This document shows positions 9,584 to 16,777 of a DNA stretch of 33,924 bases, piece after piece (position 1 is the first letter of the stretch; every line of letters begins with the position of its first letter). Source of the stretch: Christensenellaceae bacterium (GTDB lineage Bacteria; Bacillota; Clostridia; Christensenellales; UBA1242); the NCBI GenBank assembly GCA_031255215.1, contig JAIRSY010000052.1:1-33924 (forward strand), in the 5' to 3' direction. The notes beneath the pieces are model-generated. The model worked only from the letters and a program-made list of their open reading frames with translations. It had not been told where the DNA came from and searched no databases. The position numbers and the translations under genes are program-made.

Positions 9584-11172
9584 AAACAGAAAATAAAAGC
9601 ACAGAGATTAAAAAACCCGATACAAAACAAGACGATAAATCCGGTTCGCGTGTGCCGCTCGTCTTGTCTTTATTAAATTCAATCGGTCAAACAACCGCCG
9701 GAATTGAAAAGGCCGCAATCTATCGCCACAATGCACTTTGTGAAATGGAAATTGAGAGCCGTTTATTCTTTTTGAATGAACAAGACGCACACCAGGACGA
9801 ATACATTAAAAAATATGGTATTTCAACCGATGACGTTATCAATATCTATGACATTTATACCGAACTTAATGACGCTCCGTTGAAAAAGAATAGCATCCTT
9901 GAATTTGCAAAAAGGAATTGTTGGCACCTTGGGGTCTTCAATAATGCTTCGCAAAAACCAACCGATTTTCATCTCCTCAATGCAAAAAATATGATTGTCG
10001 GTTATGCAAAGGTCTATGAAACCGGCAACATAAGTTATATCAATATCCTATCAACCAAAGGTGTAATCCTGCGTCGCCTTATCTTTAACCAAAATGGTTA
10101 TCTTGTCTTTGAGGACTTTGTCGACCCGAATAATGTCGGGGCTTGGTTGGTTCGAAATGTCCACAATGCAAAGGGGGAGCCGGTTATAAAACTTTATCAA
10201 AAATTGGTTGACAAGGAATATCAAATTTATGGTGTGGAAGTTTTGGTCCAGGGGGTCTACTTCACTTTCGGTACATTTACGGAATTTCAAAAGTTTACGT
10301 TGGAAAAGGTTACGGCTATACTTGCGAAGGAATATGATATAATTTTAATAACCGACAGAGACAACTATATTGATATAATCAAGAGTCTTCCAAAGGGGAT
10401 AAAACAGGTCGGCATTTTGCACAATATTCACCGCTCTATTGATGGCAAAAGATTCATGTATAATACAACAATATTAAGCAAGGAGATATCGGCGTTGATT
10501 ACCTTGACAAAATGGCATGCCGATGACATAGTCAAAGAATTTAATCCGTCTTACAAGATTTTCACCATTCCGTCGTCTTATACCGTGGAAAATATAAGAA
10601 CCGAACCGCCGCACCCGTTTGACCCGAATGCCCCGAAATTTATAACGGTCGCAAGATTGCACGAACAAAAAAACATAACACATATGATTTTGGCAATGAA
10701 AGATATCGTCAAGGCAATCCCGAAGGCAACCCTTGATATTTTTGGAAGCGGTCCCGAGTATGCAAGTCTCGCCAAGGCAATAAAGACGACAAAACTTGAA
10801 AAAAACGTCTTTTTGCATGATTGGACAAACAATGTTCATGCGGAAATGTCGAAGCGTGACATATACCTTCTTACGTCAAAATACGAAGGGCTTGCGATAG
10901 TGCTGTTAGAGGCACAATCTTGCCTTCTGCCGTGCATCTCTTACGATGTTAAATATGGGTCTCGTGATATTATCAACGACGGTGTAAACGGGCTCTTGGT
11001 GCGTCAAAACGACTATTACGAATTTGCCCAAAAATTGGTCGAGCTTTGTAAAAATCCGACCCTCGTCGAAACGATGAAGAAGAATTGCAATGACACAATC
11101 AAGAAGTTCAATAAAGAAGTTTACAAGCAAAAATACAAGGAGCTTATAGATTATTTAGTAAGTAATAAATAA
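9580..11172 (+). CDS. GT4-type (family 1) glycosyltransferase, TagE/GtfA-like
   Basis: [45 protein letters not shown] overlap with hslV stop; SD GGAGG. Confidence 0.8.
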   Translation: MKTENKSTEIKKPDTKQDDKSGSRVPLVLSLLNSIGQTTAGIEKAAIYRHNALCEMEIESRLFFLNEQDAHQDEYIKKYGISTDDVINIYDIYTELNDAPLKKNSILEFAKRNCWHLGVFNNASQKPTDFHLLNAKNMIVGYAKVYETGNISYINILSTKGVILRRLIFNQNGYLVFEDFVDPNNVGAWLVRNVHNAKGEPVIKLYQKLVDKEYQIYGVEVLVQGVYFTFGTFTEFQKFTLEKVTAILAKEYDIILITDRDNYIDIIKSLPKGIKQVGILHNIHRSIDGKRFMYNTTILSKEISALITLTKWHADDIVKEFNPSYKIFTIPSSYTVENIRTEPPHPFDPNAPKFITVARLHEQKNITHMILAMKDIVKAIPKATLDIFGSGPEYASLAKAIKTTKLEKNVFLHDWTNNVHAEMSKRDIYLLTSKYEGLAIVLLEAQSCLLPCISYDVKYGSRDIINDGVNGLLVRQNDYYEFAQKLVELCKNPTLVETMKKNCNDTIKKFNKEVYKQKYKELIDYLVSNK

Positions 11173-11223
11173 AAAGGAAGAAGTTTGGATAACATAATAT
11201 TGTTTCCTTACTTCTTCCTTTTT
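11171..11223. terminator. Candidate bidirectional terminator hairpin between convergent genes
   Basis: Perfect 14-nt arms AAAAAGGAAGAAGT (11171-11184) and ACTTCTTCCTTTTT (11210-11223), overlapping both stop codons. Confidence 0.65.
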
Positions 11224-12952
11224 ACTTGCCCCTTAATTTTGCATTGCGTTTAAGTGCCCTGGAAACTTTGGCGGCATCTTTGAGGATTGCGTCTTCAAGT
11301 TGTTGTGGGGTTAGTTTATTTTTAATTGAATTGATGAAACATACATACATTGCCGTCCATACATTCGGAAGACCGATTTCACCATAATTTGGGAACGTTT
11401 CGATGAATTTTGCCTCTAAATCGGGATTGGAAAGGTAAGATATCACGTTTTCATTGGTAAATGCGGTCGCGATTTCAAACGGAACCTTATTAAATACGGT
11501 CTTGAAATTGTTATTATCCAAAATATAGTTATTGGACGACAAGACGATGATGTTTTCTATGTTTTCCCTATTCTTCATATTATTGATAAAAATGCGGAGG
11601 AATTTCTGCTTTATAAGTGCATGAATTTGCTCGGTTATACGTGCCAAACTTGTCCCGTTTTCAAGCAATGAAATAAAATTGTGGTAAAGTTCTTCATTGG
11701 TTATAAACCGTTCCATATCAACAAGATATTCCGCGAAACCGTAAAGTTTATTGTGGGTGGCGACCATGGAATAAATGACGGAATTGGGCTGCCCCGGGGT
11801 ATCACTTGCCTTTATTGTTATTTTATTATATGGGGCGGTCCCAAAGGTATCTTTGAATTCATCTCGGTTCATAAGGAAACATGCCGCTATCTCTATGAAG
11901 TAATTATTTATGTAACGTTGAAGATTCTTTGGTGTAAATATCAACTTCTTATTGTCCGCCTTTTTGCCTTTTTTAATTTCAAAAGAAACGATATTTGCAT
12001 TTGAAGGGTATTCGGGAACCTCTTTTGTTTTAACATCGGTGTCAATTTCTTGTTTTTGTTCGGGTTCTTTTACCTTTATTTCCTTGGCGGCGGGTTCCGC
12101 AACCACTTCGGGCTCGATGATTGGTTCCGCAACCACTTCGGGTTCGGCAACCATTTCGGGTTCAATGATTGGTTCCGCAACCATTTCGGGTTCAACAACC
12201 ATTTCGGGTTCGATGATTGGTTCGGGTTTTGGTTCTTGTTTAGGTTGAAGTTTCAATAACTCTTCATTGATTGCCTTTGCCAATTCCTCTTCATCAAAAT
12301 CAAATTCGATTTCCTGTTCCTGTGGTTCTTGTTTCTGTGGTTCTTCTTGTTGTCGTCGTTGTTGTTCAATATTTACATGAGATTGCGGTATTATAATGGG
12401 TTGAGGCAAGGGTTCCGGCGTTTCTTCCCTTTTCAATTCAACTTCAATAAGGTCCTTGTCTCTTTTTTCAAATTCCATTTGAGAAATCGGCATAACCTTT
12501 TCGTCATATAATTCTTTTTCAATTTCCGTCTTTCGTGCATCAAGGAGGGATTCGGCAATTTTTGTTTCAATTTTTTCAAGCACTTCTTCCTTTTGTTTCA
12601 ACTTCTTCATCTCATTGCCGACATCGTCTTGACTTGCATAGGTATTATACAAAAAATTGGTGTCTTCGCTTATATAATCTCCATTGTATTTTTTTTCTAC
12701 TCTAAACGGTTCGCGTTCCCTATTTAATTGGATTCTGTCTTCCTTATCTCGAATAAGTGAAATGGCATAAATCAACAAAAAGACCACCACGGGAAGGACC
12801 AAAATACCGGCGATAAGGAAAATCAACCCCGAAGTCTCGCGGTCCTTAACGGCGGTATCAAAATATATGGCAAGGGCGAACGCGGTCATTGATAGAAGAC
12901 CGGCGGCTATCGCCACAATGTCAAACCAACTTTGTTTTTCTGTTTTATTCAT
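11222..12952 (-). CDS. Hypothetical membrane protein with two N-terminal TM helices, E/P/Q-rich linker and unknown C-terminal domain
   Basis: Long ORF, hydrophobic N-terminus, low-complexity EPEMVAEP repeats; G-rich SD-like tract upstream. Confidence 0.8.
   Translation of the reverse strand: MNKTEKQSWFDIVAIAAGLLSMTAFALAIYFDTAVKDRETSGLIFLIAGILVLPVVVFLLIYAISLIRDKEDRIQLNREREPFRVEKKYNGDYISEDTNFLYNTYASQDDVGNEMKKLKQKEEVLEKIETKIAESLLDARKTEIEKELYDEKVMPISQMEFEKRDKDLIEVELKREETPEPLPQPIIIPQSHVNIEQQRRQQEEPQKQEPQEQEIEFDFDEEELAKAINEELLKLQPKQEPKPEPIIEPEMVVEPEMVAEPIIEPEMVAEPEVVAEPIIEPEVVAEPAAKEIKVKEPEQKQEIDTDVKTKEVPEYPSNANIVSFEIKKGKKADNKKLIFTPKNLQRYINNYFIEIAACFLMNRDEFKDTFGTAPYNKITIKASDTPGQPNSVIYSMVATHNKLYGFAEYLVDMERFITNEELYHNFISLLENGTSLARITEQIHALIKQKFLRIFINNMKNRENIENIIVLSSNNYILDNNNFKTVFNKVPFEIATAFTNENVISYLSNPDLEAKFIETFPNYGEIGLPNVWTAMYVCFINSIKNKLTPQQLEDAILKDAAKVSRALKRNAKLRGK
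12096..12232. repeat. In-frame degenerate tandem repeats encoding (EPEMVAEP/IIEP)n
   Basis: Recurring ggttc[cg]g caacca[ct]ttcggg blocks interspersed with gatgattggttc. Confidence 0.8.
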
Positions 12953-12998
12953 TACTTAAATTCCCCCCAATTATAATAACATGTTTATGATAATACAT

Positions 12999-13027
12999 TT
13001 GCAAAAATTTGTAAATTAAAATATAAT
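12999..13027 (+). promoter_or_regulatory. Promoter TTGCAA-N17-TATAAT upstream of hslU
   Basis: TTGCAA 12999-13004, TATAAT 13022-13027; roughly 65-nt leader with SD AAGGAG. Confidence 0.65.
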
Positions 13028-13099
13028 CCCTTATATTTCATGACGATGAAGAATAATCATTCGAGGGAATGAAATGAAAAAAAGAAGGAGTTAAAGTTT

Positions 13100-14419
13100 A
13101 TGGATATTTTACCGAAAGAGATAGTGACACAACTTGACCGCTATATAATCGGTCAAAAGGAGGCAAAGCGTGTGGTCGCGATTGCCCTTCGAAACAGATA
13201 CCGCCGAAGTCAGCTTCCAAAGGAAATACGGGAGGAAATAACACCGAAAAATATCATAATGAAGGGGCCGACGGGCGTCGGCAAAACCGAAATCGCAAGA
13301 CGCCTCGCAAAACTTGTCGGTGCACCCTTTATAAAGGTGGAGGCAACAAAATATACGGAGGTCGGTTATGTTGGACGCGATGTGGAGAGCATGATACGTG
13401 ACTTGGTGGAAGTTGCCATTCGAATGGTGCGGGAGAAGAAACAAAAGGAAGTGCAGGAAAAAGCGGAAAAGATAGTGGAAAAAAGAATCGTTTCCGCGAT
13501 TGTTGCGGAAAAAAAGAAAAGGGCGGTTGATGTGGCGGAAAGTATTCTCACCGAACAAACTTATGCGGAATACAGGGACAAAAAACTTGAAAACTTTATA
13601 ATTGAATTGGAAATGAAACGCGAATTGAAACCCATGCTTGACCTTCCCGTTGGTATGTCAATGGGTATTGAAATCGGTTCAATTTTCGATTCAATCGCCC
13701 CGGGGACTTTACCGAAAAATACAAAGAAGAAATCAATAAGCGTTGAATCGGCACGTGAACAACTTCTTGAAGAAGAATGCGATAAACTTATTGATAGGGA
13801 TTTAATTTCGCAGGAAGGCATTGCACTTGCGGAACAAAGCGGAATAATCTTCCTTGATGAAATTGATAAAATTGGAACGGTGGGGCGTGGCGGCGGTCCG
13901 GAAGTTTCGCGTGAAGGTGTTCAAAGGGATTTGTTGCCGCTTGTGGAAGGGTCGGCGGTTCAAACGAAATACGGGACGGTGAAAACGGATTATATCCTCT
14001 TCATTGCCGCCGGTGCATTTCACGTTTCAAAAGTAAGCGACCTTATCCCCGAACTTCAAGGACGTTTCCCCATTCGTGTCGAATTGGCATCGTTAAACAA
14101 GGGCGACTTCTTGAAGATTTTAACACAGCCTGACAATGCCATTACAAAACAATATGAGCAGTTACTTTCGGTTGACGGTATCAATTTGAAATTTGACAAA
14201 GACGCCTTGAACCTTATCGCCGAACTTGCGGAAAATGAGAATGAAGCCAATGAGAATTTGGGTGCACGAAGACTTCACACAATTATGGAAATGTTGTTGG
14301 AGGAAATATCTTTTAATGTTTCTAAAACTCCGCAGGAAGTAATAATTGATAAAGCGTTTGTTGAATCGAACATGAAAAATATAATCAAAAAGACCGACTT
14401 GAAAAATTATGTCCTTTGA
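13100..14419 (+). CDS. hslU: ATP-dependent protease ATPase subunit HslU
   Basis: GPTGVGKTEIARRLA, VGYVGRDVESMIRDL, IIFLDEIDKI. Confidence 0.96.
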   Translation: MDILPKEIVTQLDRYIIGQKEAKRVVAIALRNRYRRSQLPKEIREEITPKNIIMKGPTGVGKTEIARRLAKLVGAPFIKVEATKYTEVGYVGRDVESMIRDLVEVAIRMVREKKQKEVQEKAEKIVEKRIVSAIVAEKKKRAVDVAESILTEQTYAEYRDKKLENFIIELEMKRELKPMLDLPVGMSMGIEIGSIFDSIAPGTLPKNTKKKSISVESAREQLLEEECDKLIDRDLISQEGIALAEQSGIIFLDEIDKIGTVGRGGGPEVSREGVQRDLLPLVEGSAVQTKYGTVKTDYILFIAAGAFHVSKVSDLIPELQGRFPIRVELASLNKGDFLKILTQPDNAITKQYEQLLSVDGINLKFDKDALNLIAELAENENEANENLGARRLHTIMEMLLEEISFNVSKTPQEVIIDKAFVESNMKNIIKKTDLKNYVL

Positions 14420-14445
14420 CCTTGTGGGTCGGTCAAGTTATATTG

Positions 14446-15102
14446 TCACTTAATCGGTGGATGTTGGGTGCATACCCTTGTGCCTGCCTTACGTATATCA
14501 AACGTGTTTCTTATCTCCATGGGAATGTTTGCGGTTTCCAATAGTTTTATTGCGTTTTTATGAACAACGGGGAATGCGGCAAGCATTTTATAACTCATTT
14601 GAGAAATGGTCTTCTTGTTTTCATCATAAATGCCGTCTACATCTGTGAACTTTTCATAGACCTTTGCATGAAATAACATCGCCAAAACCGCACCGGTGTA
14701 ATCACTTCCGCCGCGTGTAAGTAATTCGTATCTTCCGCCGTTGACGCCGTAAAATCCCCCTATGACGGCGGGTAATTTTATTTTGGCAAGATTCCGTTTC
14801 GTTTTTGTTAAATTTATGGTTCTGTTTTTATTTATTTCAATTACATCTTTTGCATCTATAAAATTAAAGTTTAATAATTGTGCCATAAGTTTTGCGGAAA
14901 AATATTCGCCGCGTGACACGATATAATCTTTGTCTGTCAAGTTTTCAAACCGGTCGGCAAATTCAAAGAGTTGATTTGTAACATTGTGCGGAGCGGAAAC
15001 GACGATAAGTTTTCTCCGTGAATCGCTCTTTACAATTTTAACACACCGCAAAACGGCACGTTTGTTCCCCATACTTGTCCCGCCAAACTTTACGACCTTC
15101 AT
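14446..15102 (-). CDS. Short aspartokinase (catalytic domain only, no ACT domains)
   Basis: KFGGTSMGN, SRGEYFSAKL, TRGGSDYTGAVLA, FTDVDGIYD; ORF ends after the AGTRV segment. Confidence 0.8.
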   Translation of the reverse strand: MKVVKFGGTSMGNKRAVLRCVKIVKSDSRRKLIVVSAPHNVTNQLFEFADRFENLTDKDYIVSRGEYFSAKLMAQLLNFNFIDAKDVIEINKNRTINLTKTKRNLAKIKLPAVIGGFYGVNGGRYELLTRGGSDYTGAVLAMLFHAKVYEKFTDVDGIYDENKKTISQMSYKMLAAFPVVHKNAIKLLETANIPMEIRNTFDIRKAGTRVCTQHPPIK

Positions 15103-15108
15103 ATTTCC

Positions 15109-15114
15109 AGTATA
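15109..15114 (-). promoter_or_regulatory. Candidate -10 box TATACT, 6 nt before aspartokinase ATG
   Basis: Minus-strand TATACTGGAAATATG; no convincing -35. Confidence 0.35.
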
Positions 15115-15179
15115 TTATGCCGTCAAACTTCTTTGTGAATTTGGGAGCGTGGACCCAATTGTTTGCATATATATAGACA

Positions 15180-16286
15180 ATGGAATTTTTTGTAAAAGAT
15201 GAAAGTAAAAGAGTGGAAGAACTTAAAGAAAGATATAAAAATGATAAACGCGGGATATTTTACTTCGAACCGAGAACAATCGCCAATGGTGTTGCGTTCG
15301 GTTACCCGAATGACTTCAAATATGTGTCGCTTTCTAATGATGAAATTTTTGTGGAAAAAAATAATTATTTAACCGCTCTTGCCTTGAAACAAATTATCGG
15401 TGTAACAAAGAAAAAAATATACGTTTGCGGATACGGTAAATTGGGGAAACAGATAGAAAAAGTTTTCAAAGATTATGATATTGAATTTGGTAAGAAAATT
15501 CCTCAAAATGCGGACATTGTCGTCAATACGGTGCCGGCACCAATTTTCAAACCTATAAAGGGCATGGAAATAATCGACCTCGCGTCCGCACCTTATGGTT
15601 TTAATTGGAAGAAATTAAATAAAGAAAATTACAATTACAGAATCGAACCCGCCTTACCAAGCAGATTCTTTCCAAAGGAAAGTGCCGAGATTGTAAGTGA
15701 GGCAATTGAGCGTTATATGCGTCCGTCCCTTGTATTATGTATAACCGGAAGTGCCTGCTCCTACCTCCGTCTTCCCGCAATTTTGAAAGAACTTGTCAAA
15801 TCATTTGAAATTTATCCTGTGTTGAGTGAAAATGCAAACGTTGTAAACCGGTTTTGCGATATTGAGAAATTCAAGGCGGAGATTGCGGAGATTACGGGAC
15901 ACAATATAATTACAAATATTGCCGGTGCCGAAACTCTTTCCGCAAAAAAAGAACTTCGCTGCTCCTTGATTTTCCCTGCGACCGGTAATACTATCGCAAA
16001 ACTTAATAATGCAATCACCGATACCGCAGTTTTAATGGCGGCGAAGGCACTCCTCCGCAATGGTAAACCTTGTATCATAGGAATATCCACAAATGATGCA
16101 CTTTCCGCAAACGCCAAAAACATCGGCGAATTACTTAACCGCAAAAATATATATTTTGTTCCTTATAAGCAGGACGACCCGGTGAACAAACCGTTTTCCT
16201 GTATCTGTGACTTTGACAGGATAAAAGAAACCATAGACGCGGCGTTAGACAATCGGCAAATCCAACCGTTTATTCTTTGCCAATAA
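15180..16286 (+). CDS. Fused dipicolinate synthase: SpoVFA/DpaA-like N-terminal half plus SpoVFB/DpaB-like C-terminal half
   Basis: N-half: VCGYGKLGKQIEKVF, VVNTVPAPIF, IDLASAPYGF. C-half from about residue 180: ITGSACSY, EITGHNIITNIAGAE, PATGNTIAKLNNAITDTAVLMAAKA, ISTNDALSANAKNIGELLNRKNIYFVPYKQDDP. Confidence 0.85.
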   Translation: MEFFVKDESKRVEELKERYKNDKRGIFYFEPRTIANGVAFGYPNDFKYVSLSNDEIFVEKNNYLTALALKQIIGVTKKKIYVCGYGKLGKQIEKVFKDYDIEFGKKIPQNADIVVNTVPAPIFKPIKGMEIIDLASAPYGFNWKKLNKENYNYRIEPALPSRFFPKESAEIVSEAIERYMRPSLVLCITGSACSYLRLPAILKELVKSFEIYPVLSENANVVNRFCDIEKFKAEIAEITGHNIITNIAGAETLSAKKELRCSLIFPATGNTIAKLNNAITDTAVLMAAKALLRNGKPCIIGISTNDALSANAKNIGELLNRKNIYFVPYKQDDPVNKPFSCICDFDRIKETIDAALDNRQIQPFILCQ

Positions 16287-16338
16287 ACCTGCCGCCGCCT
16301 CGTTCACCCCAATATATATAGGAAAGCAACAAACATCT

Positions 16339-16641
16339 TTATAGATTTTCAAGCATTTTCAAGATGACCGCTTTGGGTTTTAGTCCCGCCCATTTCTCAA
16401 TGACCTCTCCATCCTTCATTATCACAATAAATGGGATGTGGGTAATTCCAAATCTTCTGTTAAGTCCTTCGCTGCTCCCCGTGTCAATACTCCAAAAATT
16501 GATGCCTTTTTTTTCCTTTTCTATTTGTTCCAAAACGGGCTGAATCATTCTGCAAGCACCGCAGCCCACCCCCCAAAAATCGACAACGGAGATGCCGTTG
16601 GCGGTTTTTTCATCGAATTCATTTTCATTTATTTCTTTCAT
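16339..16641 (-). CDS. Thioredoxin-like protein (CGAC active site)
   Basis: VDFWGVGCGACRMIQPVLEQI, THIPFIVIMKDGE; start set at MKEINENEF from promoter spacing. Confidence 0.85.
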   Translation of the reverse strand: MKEINENEFDEKTANGISVVDFWGVGCGACRMIQPVLEQIEKEKKGINFWSIDTGSSEGLNRRFGITHIPFIVIMKDGEVIEKWAGLKPKAVILKMLENL

Positions 16642-16648
16642 ATTTTCC

Positions 16649-16677
16649 AATATATAAAAAAGAGGTTGACTTGTCAA
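16649..16677 (-). promoter_or_regulatory. Consensus promoter TTGACA-N17-TATATT; -10 ends 7 nt before thioredoxin ATG
   Basis: Minus strand: TTGACA 16677-16672, TATATT 16654-16649, ATG 16641. Confidence 0.75.
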
Positions 16678-16694
16678 ACTATTTGTGTTAAAGT
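16666..16694 (+). promoter_or_regulatory. Candidate rpoB promoter TTGACT-N17-TAAAGT
   Basis: TTGACT 16666-16671, TAAAGT 16689-16694; its -35 is adjacent to the opposing trx -35. Confidence 0.55.
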
Positions 16695-16777
16695 TTTCTA
16701 AATAGAGATTTTTATTCTTTCACTTATACTTTGGCGGATTGAAATAAAGCCAATTTATAAATTATGGAGGAGTTTGC

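Noticed and set aside
12096-12232. Possible CRISPR-like array
   Set aside because: Repeats are in-frame, contiguous and degenerate with no unique spacers; a coding tandem repeat explains them
11952-12259. + strand Ser/Gly- and Phe/Gly-rich ORFs opposite the EPEMVAEP repeat
   Set aside because: Low-complexity shadow ORFs produced by the repeat on the opposite strand
14416-14436. TTGACC...GGTCAA inverted repeat after hslU as a terminator
   Set aside because: Only a 6-bp stem with no U-tract; too weak to call
15160-15180. Sigma-K/sigma-E promoter before the fused DPA synthase
   Set aside because: CATATATATAGA is AT-rich and resembles many -10 motifs; no matching -35 at proper spacing could be identified by eye
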